A DNA stretch of 64,000 nt from ENR-C587 sp942493235 (GTDB taxonomy: Bacteria; Bacteroidota; Ignavibacteria; Kapaibacteriales; UBA2268): contig OW818676.1 of assembly GCA_942493235.1 (NCBI GenBank), positions 2,356,001-2,420,000 on the forward strand, read 5' to 3'. This document shows positions 36,130 through 45,408 of the stretch, in pieces (the stretch's first letter is position 1; the number at the start of each line of letters is the position of its first letter). The translations under genes and the position numbers were made by a program. The notes beneath the pieces were generated by a model that saw only the letters and a program-made list of their open reading frames with translations, was not told the origin of the DNA and did not search any database.

Positions 36130-37461
36130 ATGAATAAGCCGGTTATTATTTGCGTTGACGATGAAAAAATCATACTCGACAGTTTGAAATTAGAGATAAA
36201 AGCTTCATTTAAAGAGTTGCTTACTATAGAAACTGCTGAAAGTGCTAGTGAGGCACTGAGTATAATCAACGAATGTATTGCTCAAGGCATTGATATACCA
36301 ATAGTAATATCTGATTGGCTTATGCCGGAAGTAAAGGGTGATGAATTCCTGAGCATAGTTCACAAGCTATTACCGGATACTATGAAGATATTACTCACCG
36401 GTCAAGTTACTACTTCGGGTTTAGGGAATGCTATAAATAAAGCGAAATTATATAGATTCATTCCAAAGCCATGGCATTCTGAAGATTTGGACTTAACTAT
36501 TACCGAGGCATTCAAGAGCTATTATAATAAATTACAACTTAAAAATGCAAATGCTAAGCTCAAAGAAATGAATTCATTATTGGAAGATAGAATTAGAACA
36601 CGCACTGCCGAGCTTGAAGAGAGTAATAAGAGGAATCAGATATTATTAGACCAGACACTTATCGGTTCAATTAATGCATTGATAAAAATTCTAATGAAAT
36701 CAAATCCGGAAATATTTGAAAAAGCCTATAGAATACGAACATATTCAAAGAGAATACTTAAAAATTTGACAATGAAAAATTTATGGGAAATCGAAATAGC
36801 TTGCTTGTTTTCTCAAATAGGATGTATTGATTTGCCATACTCGATTAAAACAAAAATTACACATAAAGAGAAATTAAACAAACAGGAATTATCTGTTTTT
36901 AATCTACATCCGCAGAAAACCTATGAGCTGTTATCCAATATTCCAATATTCGGCAATATTGCTCAAGGGATATTAGATCATTTTAAACCTGTATCCCAGC
37001 TTGAAAATAATGATTCTTACTTTATTTCTGCAATATTAAAAATTGCATCAGATTTTGATGAGTTAATTCAAGCCGGATATACTGAATCAGAAACTATTGA
37101 AATTATAAAAAATAATGAAATTATTTATGATAAATCTGTTCTTAATGCGTTAATTAAGGATATTAACATCGCTATTATTCCCGAAGAAGTTCAAAATCCA
37201 AATGAAATTAATAGCATTAATAAAATCAATTATAAAGATGAAATTAATGATGAAGATGAAACAAATGATATTCTAAAGATTGAGCTTAGAGAATTAATGG
37301 TCGGATTAGTATTAGCAAAAGATATTGTTGATATGCAAAATAATATTATTTATAAAGCAGAAGAAGAAATTACTCATTCAGTACTTGCAAATTTACTGCA
37401 AATATCTCAGAATATGCAAATTAAAGAGCCAATTTTCGTTTATAATTATTTATTGCTTTAG
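36130..37461 (+). CDS. Response regulator with degenerate HD-GYP-like output domain
   Basis: 443 residues. Receiver (1-120) with acidic DDE at 10-12, phospho-acceptor Asp in VISDWLMPEV (near 58), switch Thr in LLTGQV and Lys in FIPKPWH. A coiled coil (about 125-170) links to a helical domain aligned with HD-GYP: ACLFSQIGCIDLP stands where LLHDIGKIGIP is expected, and HPQKTYELLSNIPIFGNIAQGILDHF matches the HPxxGxxLLxxI..... helix. The HD metal pair is replaced by SQ and no GYP follows, so c-di-GMP hydrolysis is unlikely; a binding or signalling role remains possible. A later region (ELMVGLVLAKDIVD) resembles the short tail domain of such regulators. Monocistronic. Confidence 0.8.
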   Translation: MNKPVIICVDDEKIILDSLKLEIKASFKELLTIETAESASEALSIINECIAQGIDIPIVISDWLMPEVKGDEFLSIVHKLLPDTMKILLTGQVTTSGLGNAINKAKLYRFIPKPWHSEDLDLTITEAFKSYYNKLQLKNANAKLKEMNSLLEDRIRTRTAELEESNKRNQILLDQTLIGSINALIKILMKSNPEIFEKAYRIRTYSKRILKNLTMKNLWEIEIACLFSQIGCIDLPYSIKTKITHKEKLNKQELSVFNLHPQKTYELLSNIPIFGNIAQGILDHFKPVSQLENNDSYFISAILKIASDFDELIQAGYTESETIEIIKNNEIIYDKSVLNALIKDINIAIIPEEVQNPNEINSINKINYKDEINDEDETNDILKIELRELMVGLVLAKDIVDMQNNIIYKAEEEITHSVLANLLQISQNMQIKEPIFVYNYLLL

Positions 37462-37499
37462 TTATGAGATTCTTCGTTAATTTCGTAAGCAAATAAATT

Positions 37500-37580
37500 G
37501 GTGGTTAGTAGCTTGGGAGCTAATATTACAACAGTTCCCAAACCCCGAACCTCGAGCTACGAACTCTGGGCACTAACCAC
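37500..37580. repeat. Imperfect inverted repeat with C-rich core
   Basis: GTGGTTAGT near 37501 pairs with ACTAACCAC near 37572 around a core with CCCAAACCCCGAACCTCGAG, the same C-rich wording as 2970-3042. It sits between the regulator and the YbjQ-like gene. Confidence 0.45.
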
Positions 37581-37730
37581 AAAAAATAGCCGAAAGACTT
37601 TTATAATTGTTATTCTAAAAATTATCGAAAGTAAAATCAGAATAATAGAAAGCGAATCTGAAACCAATTGACCTGAACTACGTAATATTAAAGGAATTTG
37701 TTAAATTTTCAGTATATTAGGAATAAAGAA

Positions 37731-38066
37731 ATGAATCAGAAACTAACTACAACAGCTTTTGAATTACCCGGTTATAAAATTGCAGAGAATTTCGGAATTG
37801 TTAGAGGTATAATTGTTCGCTCAAGGTCTATTGTCGGCAATATAGGAGCTGCATTTCAAACTTTAGTCGGCGGAAATATAACAATACTAACTGATTTATG
37901 CGAACACACTCGCGAGGATTCCTTTAGGCAGATGATAGCTCATGCCGAATCTCTCGGAGCAAATGCCGTAATCGGACTTAGATACGAATCTACTGAAATA
38001 ATGAGCGGTGTAACGGAAGTATTATGCTATGGCACAGCCGTAAAAGTCATTTCCGATAAAGAATAA
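37731..38066 (+). CDS. YbjQ-like heavy-metal-binding-domain protein (UPF0145 family)
   Basis: 111 residues from ATG 37731, preceded by TTAGGAATAAAG; an upstream in-frame start at 37698 adds a tail not seen in the family. The characteristic order is present: LPGYKIAENFGIVRGIIVRSRSIVGNIGA, then a GGNITILTDLCEHTREDSFRQMIAHAESLGANAVIGLRYES core and the TEVLCYGTAVKV end. The fold is a small alpha/beta pentamer; family function is unknown and metal binding is assumed by name only. A strong bidirectional terminator follows. Confidence 0.88.
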   Translation: MNQKLTTTAFELPGYKIAENFGIVRGIIVRSRSIVGNIGAAFQTLVGGNITILTDLCEHTREDSFRQMIAHAESLGANAVIGLRYESTEIMSGVTEVLCYGTAVKVISDKE

Positions 38067-38075
38067 AAAGTATAA

Positions 38076-38113
38076 AAAAGAACCAATCTGTAAATTAGGT
38101 TGGTTCTTTTTTT
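38076..38113. terminator. Bidirectional terminator between YbjQ-like and tag genes
   Basis: AAAAGAACCAA pairs with TTGGTTCTTTT around a 13-nt loop, with A and T runs outside. Serves the convergent genes ending at 38066 and 38119. Confidence 0.88.
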
Positions 38114-38118
38114 ATTAT

Positions 38119-38694
38119 CTACAACGCTAATCTCTTTACTTCTTCATATCTAAAGCAAGAAACCAAGTGGTCATTTACCATTCCTGCCGCTTGCATAAAA
38201 GCATAGCAAATTGTTGAGCCGACAAATTTGAAACCGAGCTTAGCCAGTTCCTTACTCATAAGGTCTGATATATCGGTTTTGGGTGGAATATCAGTCAATG
38301 TTTTAAATTCATTTTGTATAGTTTTCTGATTAGTGAATTTCCAGATAAATTCCGTAAAAGTTCCGTACTGATTCTTAACATCTAAAAAACTTTGGGCATT
38401 AGTAATTGCCGAGCGTACTTTTAGTTTGTTTCTGATTATTCCGGCATTATTCATTAATTCGTCAAATTTTACTTCATCGTAATCGGCAATCAATATAGGA
38501 TTAAAATTATCAAAAGCTTTGCGGAAATTCTCACGTTTATTTATAATTGTCTGCCAGCTTAATCCGGCTTGAAAAGCATCAAGCACTAAAAATTCAAATA
38601 ATTTATTTTCATCACGAAGGGGAACGCCCCATTCGGTATCGTGATATTTAATCATTAATTCATTAGTCGAAGTCCAGCCACACCTTTGAAGCAT
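38119..38694 (-). CDS. tag: DNA-3-methyladenine glycosylase I
   Basis: Base-excision repair enzyme removing 3-methyladenine from alkylated DNA. 191 residues from ATG 38694: the family begins (x)RCGW, so the longer in-frame start at 38721, which overlaps the upstream gene, is rejected. Seen: RCGW with zinc ligand Cys, YHDTEWGVP with His, FEFLVLDAFQAGLSWQTII, the KFVGSTICYAFMQAAGMVNDH stretch and HLVSCF with the second His/Cys pair. It starts 4 bp after the stop of the TlpA-like gene, so they probably share a transcript. Confidence 0.95.
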   Translation of the reverse strand: MLQRCGWTSTNELMIKYHDTEWGVPLRDENKLFEFLVLDAFQAGLSWQTIINKRENFRKAFDNFNPILIADYDEVKFDELMNNAGIIRNKLKVRSAITNAQSFLDVKNQYGTFTEFIWKFTNQKTIQNEFKTLTDIPPKTDISDLMSKELAKLGFKFVGSTICYAFMQAAGMVNDHLVSCFRYEEVKRLAL

Positions 38695-38698
38695 AAAA

Positions 38699-40528
38699 TT
38701 AATCCTTCGATAGTAATTCAATAATATCTTTAGTTTTGTCTATATCTTCTTTATTACCGATAGTTCCGGTCTCAGCAAATTGCAGTTTGCCGGATTTATC
38801 AAAAAACAATCTGACCGGTAATCCTTTAACACCAATAGCTTTAGCAAGTGAGTTTTTCTCGTCGATAAATATTTTAATACCGTTGAATTTATTGCCTAAG
38901 TAAACGCTAAGGTCTATCTTATCATTCTCCCAAATATCAACAGCGAAATACTTGATTTTTTGGTCGTAATTTTTGTCGGATAACTGCATTAGTGAATTAA
39001 AAGATTTCTCGCAAGGTTGGCACCAAGAAGCAAAAAGTTCCATAACTACTATATCACCCTTAAATATAGACATATCAATCATCAATTCATTGGCATCCAT
39101 TAATACCGGCATTATAACATTTTTGTTAAGTTTTGACTTTTTAAGTTCATCAATTCTTATGGCTTTAGCTGTCAATTCAAGACTGTCTAAATAGTATGAT
39201 TTCTTAACTTTAGTTTTGTCCTCGTCATATAATTTATCGAATAAAGTAAATACTTTATCAGTTGCTTTTGACTTGATAATAGCTTCTCTGGCTATATCTA
39301 ATGCTTTATCGTCCATTCTATATTTATAATAGTAGAGTGCTAAATTCTCAAAGATTTTAGGAGGCATATCTTTATAAGTATTATAAGCATTAATGAAATT
39401 ATTTAGAGCTATGTCTTTCTGTTTAATTTGGAAATTATATTCGCCATAAGCTCTATATACTTCAGCTAATGAATTGCTGACTTGGTCTTTCCATTCTTCA
39501 ACTGTCTGAATGGAGCTACGTAAAGAATCTGGAATATTTTGCAACCCATAAATAATTTTCTTGAATAAGGCATCGGCATTTTCGGGTTTACTTTCTTTTT
39601 CTAAATAAATAAATGCTAAATACAGAGCCTGCTCCGGTGGATAATAATGATATTGAGACATAATGCTTTCACACTTTTCGTAATTTTTATTATCAATTAG
39701 CATTTGAGCCATTTTTGAAATTACTTCATTTTTGCGTTCGCTGTTCGGGTATAGCTTCAGAAATATATCGGCAGACTCAAGGTATTCTAATGCATCAGTT
39801 TTTGTACTGATTTTATCTAAATAATTATCTTCAGCAGCTTTGCCTCGTGGCTCCAATCTAATCAATTCTTTCAATAAGCTGTCTGCAAGTTCATTTCTAT
39901 TTACAATAGTTAATGCTTTAGAGAGTAATGATATCAATTGTTCATTTCTGATATCTACTTTTTGAGCAATTTGAAATATTAAAGAATCAAGTTCATTAAT
40001 ACCAATATTTTTTAAATCATAATTGAGAGATAAATAAGCAATCTTTGCGATATTATTATCTGGATAGAGTTTTAATTCTTCTTTAAGTGAATTTAGGGCA
40101 GAGTCATACTCAATCAATTGAACGGGGACTGCCGGCAGCGATGCCAGATAATTAAGCGATTCGGTATATTTTGATTGCCGGACAGGCTTCTCTCCGTTGT
40201 AAATTAAACTGAAGAGTGGCTTAACATCATCTATATTAGTCTTAATCATCAAATAAACGGCTTTCTCGGGGATTATAAACTTGCAAGCGTAATTTGCACT
40301 ACCTATAGGCTTATTCATCGGTATCTCTTTTAAAAGCGGTAATTTCTCTCCCTCTAAGTAGCAATAGATATAAGCAAATATTTCAATGTTGGAATTCGAA
40401 TTAACCGAAATAATGATTTCATTAGATGGTTTTGGTTTAATTGTGTTGATTGATATGTCCGCAGAATAAGTTTTAACACAAGCGAATAATAAAATCAATG
40501 CTAAAAATCCAATAATTTTTCTTTTCAT
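38699..40528 (-). CDS. TPR protein with C-terminal TlpA-like thioredoxin domain
   Basis: 609 residues. N-terminal MKRKIIGFLALILLFACVKT is a signal peptide with a plausible lipobox (LFAC), so it may be a lipoprotein facing the periplasm. After a beta-rich section (25-125), helical TPR-like repeats fill about 130-450. The last 130 residues form a thioredoxin fold: VVMELFASWCQPCEKSF with the redox CQPC pair, and GLPVRLFFDKSG with the cis-Pro. This layout occurs in Bacteroidota thiol-disulfide oxidoreductases of the TlpA/ResA type used for cytochrome or protein disulfide handling. Upstream of tag on the same strand. Confidence 0.85.
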   Translation of the reverse strand: MKRKIIGFLALILLFACVKTYSADISINTIKPKPSNEIIISVNSNSNIEIFAYIYCYLEGEKLPLLKEIPMNKPIGSANYACKFIIPEKAVYLMIKTNIDDVKPLFSLIYNGEKPVRQSKYTESLNYLASLPAVPVQLIEYDSALNSLKEELKLYPDNNIAKIAYLSLNYDLKNIGINELDSLIFQIAQKVDIRNEQLISLLSKALTIVNRNELADSLLKELIRLEPRGKAAEDNYLDKISTKTDALEYLESADIFLKLYPNSERKNEVISKMAQMLIDNKNYEKCESIMSQYHYYPPEQALYLAFIYLEKESKPENADALFKKIIYGLQNIPDSLRSSIQTVEEWKDQVSNSLAEVYRAYGEYNFQIKQKDIALNNFINAYNTYKDMPPKIFENLALYYYKYRMDDKALDIAREAIIKSKATDKVFTLFDKLYDEDKTKVKKSYYLDSLELTAKAIRIDELKKSKLNKNVIMPVLMDANELMIDMSIFKGDIVVMELFASWCQPCEKSFNSLMQLSDKNYDQKIKYFAVDIWENDKIDLSVYLGNKFNGIKIFIDEKNSLAKAIGVKGLPVRLFFDKSGKLQFAETGTIGNKEDIDKTKDIIELLSKD

Positions 40529-40845
40529 AGTAGCGACTTCAAGTTTATTGAAAATATATATACAATAAATTATGACGAATAAGTTTTATTAATGTTACAT
40601 TCTTACTAAATATTTTGTTGGTGTCTTTGGGGATAGGGGATAGAGTTAGAGGATAGGGGATTTTGTATAAAAACTTGCTTGTAAATTAAATATAGCATAA
40701 TACTTAAAAGAATTCTTGGTCATCATATCGTGGCTTTATCTATGTGAACGAATTGATATAATTTGTCCTATTTCAAATAGGAAATTAGTAAATTATATAA
40801 CAGACTCCGAAAGTACTTACTTGGCAACACTGAATTTGAATAATT
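40529..40845. other. Intergenic region with short G-rich tract
   Basis: A GGGGATAGGGGATAGAG tract (40629-40663) of the same kind as 2625-2680 and 11538-11670 is the only marked feature. The remainder is AT-rich; I see no gene. Confidence 0.6.
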
Positions 40846-40877
40846 CAAAAAAAAAGGGCTTTTAAAAAGCCCTTTAA
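40846..40877 (-). terminator. Terminator of the nusA-pnp cluster
   Basis: On the minus strand TAAAGGGCTTTTTAAAAGCCC is followed by nine or more T. It lies 9 bp beyond the pnp stop. Confidence 0.9.
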
Positions 40878-40885
40878 TTAGTAAA

Positions 40886-43114
40886 TTATCTTCTTCTATC
40901 ACGGCTATCACCACCGCCGCGTCTGTCTCTATCGCCGCCACCGCGTCTGTCTCTGTCGCCACCACCGCGAGAATCACCTCTCGGAGCAGGAGGAACATAA
41001 GATTCAGGATGAGTAACTGCTCTACGGCTTAATCTGTATTTACCGTCACGAGTAGCTTCAATCAGTTTAACGTCGATTCTATCGCCTACAGTCAATACAT
41101 CAGCTACATTTTCAACTCTTTCGTTTGAAATCTGTGAGATGTGTAATAGACCTTGTTTTTTAGGTAAGAATTCAACTATAGCACCTAAGCCGTCGATGAT
41201 TTCTTTAATCAAAGCATTTGGATAGATATCGCCTTCTACGGGTTTAGAAGTAATAGCTCTGATAATCTTGATTGCAGCCTCGCCGGATTCGGCATCAGTA
41301 GCAGCAATTACAACACTACCGTCGTCTTCGATATTAATATCAGTATTGGTTTCTTTAACGATTCCTCTGATAGTTTCTCCACCGGGACCAATTAAGGCAC
41401 CGATTGTATCTGAAGGGATTTTTATAGTATAGAATCTCGGAGCATAGATTGATAAATCATCTTTCGGAGCATTGATAGTCTCGTTCATAACGCTGAGGAT
41501 ATGCATTCTGCCTTGACGAGCTTGCTCAAGAGCTGTTTTCATAATGTCAATAGATAAGCCTTCAATTTTAATGTCCATTTGGCAAGCGGTAATACCGTCT
41601 GCTGTACCGGTAACTTTAAAGTCCATATCGCCAAGATGATCTTCATCTCCTAATATATCGCTTAAAATTGCAATTTTCTCTTCTTCTTTAATTAAGCCCA
41701 TAGCTATACCGGCAACAGGTTTTTTCATAGGTACACCTGCTTCAAGTAGAGCAAGAGTTCCACCACATACAGTAGCCATAGATGATGAGCCATTACTTTC
41801 TAATACATCTGAAATCAAACGAATTACATAAGGGAATTCCTTTGGATCCGGTAGCATGTTTTTAATTGCTCTCTCTGCTAAATTTCCGTGACCTACTTCG
41901 CGACGGCTTGTGCCAAGACGCTTAACTTCACCTGTCGAGAACGGAGGGAAGTTATAGTGTAGGTAGAAATTATTAGTATATGTCGGGTTTAGACCGTCTA
42001 TCATCTGCTCATCGCTTTTTGTACCTAAAGTAGCAGTACATAATGCTTGTGTTTCGCCACGAGTAAACAATGAAGAACCGTGAGCTCTTGGTAAGATTCC
42101 GATTTCGCATTGGATAGGACGAATTTGAGTTAATTCTCTTCCGTCAAGTCTGATTTTTTTATCGAGAATCATAGCTCTCATTTCTTTTTTCTCAAGCTTA
42201 CCGAAAACTTCACCGGCATATTTAGCAAGTTTAGGAGCTAATTCTTCGTTATCGCCGAATTTCTCTTGAACTTTTTCTTTTACTTTAGTAGCTAAAACTC
42301 TGCGAATAGCTGTTCTTTCTTTTTTAGTAGTAACAGAATTAACATAGCTAACTAATTCATCATTTATTACACTTTTTACAAACTCGATAATTTCTACCGG
42401 AGCTTCGTCTATAGTATGTTCTCTTTTATCATTGTGGCATAGAGCCAATAAATCGTTTTGTAATTTATTTAATTGTTTGATTTTTTCGTGAGCAAACAGC
42501 ATTACTTCTAAAAACTCATCTTCTGAAATTTCTTTGCTTTCGCCTTCAACCATTAAAATGGCAGTGTCAGTACCGGCAATAGTCATATCAATATCTGATT
42601 TTTTAAGCATTTCAAATGACGGATTAGCTATTAATTTACCATCGATTCTACCGACTGTTACTTCGGAGTAAGGGCCGTGGAATGGTATGTTTGAAATTAA
42701 TAAAGCTGCAGAAGTAGCAACTGCGGCAATTGTACCGGGGTCAACTTCAGGGTCAAACGAATAATTAGTTGCGATTACCTGTGTTTCAAATCTCCAAGTT
42801 TTAGGGATAAGCGGTCTGGTAGGTCTGTCTATAAGTCTTGCAGTCAGCACTTCGTGGTCTGACGGTTTGGTTTCTCTTTTTAGGAAACCGCCCGGTATCT
42901 TACCGGCGGCAGCAAGCTTTTCTTTATATTCTACTTGTAATGGTAGAAAGTCTTTTTCTAAATCTTCGGTCTCTCCGGCAACAACGGTAACTAATACCAT
43001 AGTGTCACCACAACGAGCCATAACGGAACCGTTAGCAAATTTAGCTAATCTTCCTGTTTCTAATGAATAAATTTTGCCGTCAAAATTTATTGATACTTCT
43101 TGTTTTTGATACAT
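40886..43114 (-). CDS. pnp: Polynucleotide phosphorylase with Arg/Gly-rich tail
   Basis: Phosphorolytic 3'-5' exoribonuclease, a degradosome core enzyme. 742 residues: first RNase PH domain (about 10-230), helical linker, second RNase PH domain (about 310-540, with GETQALCTATLG and SNGSSSMATVCGG), KH domain with DTIGALIGPGGETIRGI, S1 domain with GLLHISQISNERV. After S1 is a 30-residue tail of repeated RGGGDRDR units, encoded by a 24-bp DNA repeat, a feature not in the enterobacterial enzyme. Downstream of rpsO, as in most bacteria, but separated from it by 230 bp that hold two hairpins and a promoter-like element. Confidence 0.97.
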   Translation of the reverse strand: MYQKQEVSINFDGKIYSLETGRLAKFANGSVMARCGDTMVLVTVVAGETEDLEKDFLPLQVEYKEKLAAAGKIPGGFLKRETKPSDHEVLTARLIDRPTRPLIPKTWRFETQVIATNYSFDPEVDPGTIAAVATSAALLISNIPFHGPYSEVTVGRIDGKLIANPSFEMLKKSDIDMTIAGTDTAILMVEGESKEISEDEFLEVMLFAHEKIKQLNKLQNDLLALCHNDKREHTIDEAPVEIIEFVKSVINDELVSYVNSVTTKKERTAIRRVLATKVKEKVQEKFGDNEELAPKLAKYAGEVFGKLEKKEMRAMILDKKIRLDGRELTQIRPIQCEIGILPRAHGSSLFTRGETQALCTATLGTKSDEQMIDGLNPTYTNNFYLHYNFPPFSTGEVKRLGTSRREVGHGNLAERAIKNMLPDPKEFPYVIRLISDVLESNGSSSMATVCGGTLALLEAGVPMKKPVAGIAMGLIKEEEKIAILSDILGDEDHLGDMDFKVTGTADGITACQMDIKIEGLSIDIMKTALEQARQGRMHILSVMNETINAPKDDLSIYAPRFYTIKIPSDTIGALIGPGGETIRGIVKETNTDINIEDDGSVVIAATDAESGEAAIKIIRAITSKPVEGDIYPNALIKEIIDGLGAIVEFLPKKQGLLHISQISNERVENVADVLTVGDRIDVKLIEATRDGKYRLSRRAVTHPESYVPPAPRGDSRGGGDRDRRGGGDRDRRGGGDSRDRRR

Positions 43115-43142
43115 TTTATACTTTACTTAAAAATTGATAATG

Positions 43143-43150
43143 CAAACCTA
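43143..43150 (-). promoter_or_regulatory. Promoter -7 element of pnp
   Basis: TAGGTTTG on the minus strand (43150-43143) matches TAnnTTTG and is 29 bp before the pnp ATG. No convincing -33 partner at 19-21 bp. Confidence 0.35.
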
Positions 43151-43218
43151 AAGTCAAAAAGATTTGATTAATTATTTTTGCTTCGGCTATTAGCGAATAA
43201 AAACATTTTTGGGTTTTT

Positions 43219-43305
43219 CGCATTAAGCAGGCTTAATGCGGTAAGACGATATATCCGAAGCAGAGTTGGTTACTTACGTCAACCCCACGATAAAACGTGG
43301 GGTTG
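43219..43305. promoter_or_regulatory. Two hairpins in the rpsO-pnp spacer
   Basis: A perfect 9-bp hairpin CGCATTAAG-CAGG-CTTAATGCG (43219-43240) and a REP-like palindrome TCAACCCCACG-ATAA-AACGTGGGGTTGA (43280-43305). Neither is followed by a T-run on the minus strand. In Escherichia coli a double-stranded leader in this spacer controls pnp through RNase III and PNPase; a similar role here is only a possibility. Confidence 0.5.
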
Positions 43306-43344
43306 ATATTATTAGCTTTTGTTCCGGCGAAATTAAGTGTACTA

Positions 43345-43611
43345 TTACTTTCTTAATTTCAAATCAGCAACTATTTTACGGTAGCGAGTAACGTCCGTTT
43401 TAATCAAATAGTTTAATAATTTTCTTCTTTTACTAACGAGCTTAATTAAGCCTCTTCTACCTGCATGGTCTTTTGCATGACCTTCAAGATGATGAGTTAT
43501 GTCGTTAATTCTGGAAGTGAAAATAGAAATTTGAACTTCTGGTTTACCGGTGTCTTCGGCAGTATTACCATGTTCGCCTACTAATGTCGCTTTTTGTTCT
43601 TTAGTTATCAT
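43345..43611 (-). CDS. rpsO: 30S ribosomal protein S15
   Basis: 88 residues, the standard length. Recognised by TGKPEVQISIFTSRINDITHHLEGHAKDHAGRRGLIKLVSKRRKLLNYL, covering the 16S rRNA-binding helices with the conserved HxxxHxxDxxxRRGL pattern. It binds the central domain of 16S rRNA early in 30S assembly. A TATATTTG element lies 52 bp upstream, next to the ribF stop, so it may be transcribed both from the cluster and on its own. Confidence 0.98.
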   Translation of the reverse strand: MITKEQKATLVGEHGNTAEDTGKPEVQISIFTSRINDITHHLEGHAKDHAGRRGLIKLVSKRRKLLNYLIKTDVTRYRKIVADLKLRK

Positions 43612-43662
43612 CTAAATATATCTCCACATTACAATAATTTATTTCTTCTTTACTAAGAACTA

Positions 43663-43670
43663 CAAATATA
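43663..43670 (-). promoter_or_regulatory. Promoter -7 element of rpsO
   Basis: TATATTTG on the minus strand (43670-43663), 52 bp before the rpsO ATG and 12 bp past the ribF stop. A -33 box is not clear. Confidence 0.4.
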
Positions 43671-43681
43671 ACAAATAAATC

Positions 43682-44626
43682 TTATATATAAAAGTTTTTT
43701 ATCAAATTAAAACAATTTTGTTGATCTTTATATAATTGATTGATTAATTCATCGACAGACGGGAATTTTGTTTCCGGTCTGATAAAGCTAATAAATTCAG
43801 CTTTTACGGCATCTCCATATATGTCATAGTCGAAATCAAATAGGTTAATCTCAACCGTTGGAAGCTTATCATCTGTTAATGTCGGTCTGACACCGATATT
43901 GCACATACCGAAATATTTATTTCCATTGTGAGTTACTTTTGTCAGATATACTCCGTTAGCCGGAATTAATTTATACTCGCTGTAAGGCTTTATATTCAAG
44001 GTCGGAAAGCCGATTTTTCTACCTAACTGATTGCCAACAACTACTTGTCCATTTATAAAATAGTTATAGCCTAATAACTTATTAGCTTCTTCTACTTGAT
44101 ATTGGATAATTAAATTGCGAATCTGTGTACTCGAAACTATCATATTATCTTCTTGGTGAGCAGATAGTCGGTCTATTTCAAATTGATATTTATTACTGAA
44201 CTGCTTGAGTAAGTCAAAATTTCCTTTTCTATCTCTGCCGAACAAGTGGTCATATCCTATTAGAAAACGTTTCATACCGATTTGCTTTAATAAGTATTCT
44301 TCTATAAATACTTCGGGCGGTGTCATAGAAAATGCTTTGTTAAATTCAATTATCAGAACGCTGTCTATACCGTAATGCTCTAATAATTCAATTTTTTCGT
44401 CAGTTGTAGTCAATAGCTGAATACTCTTCTTTAACGGACTTTTTACAATTTGCTGGGGGTGAGGGTCGAATGTAATCACCATAGTCTGATAATTATTTTG
44501 TTGAGCCAGCTCTTTCATTCTTGATAAAATAGTTAGATGACCGCTATGAACTCCATCAAAAGTGCCAACAGTGATTATCCTGTCAGAATTAAATGGAACT
44601 TCATCTATTGACCTGTATATTTTCAT
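43682..44626 (-). CDS. ribF: Bifunctional riboflavin kinase/FAD synthetase
   Basis: Makes FMN and FAD. 314 residues: N-terminal FAD synthetase (nucleotidyltransferase) domain with VGTFDGVHSGHLTIL and the FDPHPQQIV motif, VLIIEFNKAFS, IGYDHLFGRDRKGN, STQIRN; C-terminal riboflavin kinase domain with VVVGNQLGRKIGFPTLNI and PANGVYLTKV. The gene follows truB with a 2-bp gap, so coupling is likely. Confidence 0.97.
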   Translation of the reverse strand: MKIYRSIDEVPFNSDRIITVGTFDGVHSGHLTILSRMKELAQQNNYQTMVITFDPHPQQIVKSPLKKSIQLLTTTDEKIELLEHYGIDSVLIIEFNKAFSMTPPEVFIEEYLLKQIGMKRFLIGYDHLFGRDRKGNFDLLKQFSNKYQFEIDRLSAHQEDNMIVSSTQIRNLIIQYQVEEANKLLGYNYFINGQVVVGNQLGRKIGFPTLNIKPYSEYKLIPANGVYLTKVTHNGNKYFGMCNIGVRPTLTDDKLPTVEINLFDFDYDIYGDAVKAEFISFIRPETKFPSVDELINQLYKDQQNCFNLIKNFYI

Positions 44627-44628
44627 AA

Positions 44629-45357
44629 TTATAAGTCCGGTAAATACTTTTCTCTGAAATCAATAATATCGTCTATTGTAAAAGCATTATTTACATTAAA
44701 GCCTGCTATATCTGTTCTACGTAATGCCGCAAGGTAAGCTCCACAACCGATTTTCTTACCGATGTCATCGGCAAGGCTTCTGATATATGTACCTTTGGAA
44801 CATTCAACGGAAAAGCTTACATAAGGTAAATCAATAATAATATTTTCAATTTTATATATATTTACTTTACGGGATTCCATTTCTACTTCTTGATTCTGCC
44901 GAGCAAGCTTGTAAGCTCTAACGCCATTAATACTAATTGCAGAAAATACAGGAGGTATTTGGTCGATTTCACCCAGAAAAGAATTAATCGCATTAATAAT
45001 TACATCATTTGATATATTATTAAGTTCGCTGACAAATTCTTCTTCTGTTTCTAAATCATAAGATTTAGTAGTATATCCTAATTTTAATGTAGTAAAATAT
45101 ACTTTTGGCATATTTTGATAAGAAGTAGATAGCTTAGTAGCTTTTCTGCCAAGACAAATTAATAACAGCCCTGTAGCCAATGGGTCTAAAGTGCCTCCAT
45201 GACCAATTTTACGAATACGTAAAATATTACGAATTTTTGCAACAGCATCAAATGATGTCCAGTTTTTATATTTATCAATTAATAAAAATCCGCCGTTTTC
45301 AGGAATATTATCATACCAGGTTAGGAAATCTTCGCTGTTGTTCTTGGTTAAAATCAT
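44629..45357 (-). CDS. truB: tRNA pseudouridine 55 synthase
   Basis: Converts U55 of the tRNA T-loop to pseudouridine. 242 residues from ATG 45357; an in-frame TTG three codons upstream is the only longer start. Seen: DKYKNWTSFDAVAKIRNIL, GHGGTLDPLATGLLLICLG with the catalytic Asp, KVYFTTLKLGYTTKSYD, IPPVFSAISINGVRAYKLAR and CSKGTYIRSLADDIG. No C-terminal PUA domain is evident, as in short TruB forms. Confidence 0.97.
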   Translation of the reverse strand: MILTKNNSEDFLTWYDNIPENGGFLLIDKYKNWTSFDAVAKIRNILRIRKIGHGGTLDPLATGLLLICLGRKATKLSTSYQNMPKVYFTTLKLGYTTKSYDLETEEEFVSELNNISNDVIINAINSFLGEIDQIPPVFSAISINGVRAYKLARQNQEVEMESRKVNIYKIENIIIDLPYVSFSVECSKGTYIRSLADDIGKKIGCGAYLAALRRTDIAGFNVNNAFTIDDIIDFREKYLPDL

Positions 45358-45408
45358 TATTTCCAATTATAATAAATTACATTAAATTTTAAAGAAAAAA
45401 TTCAAGTA

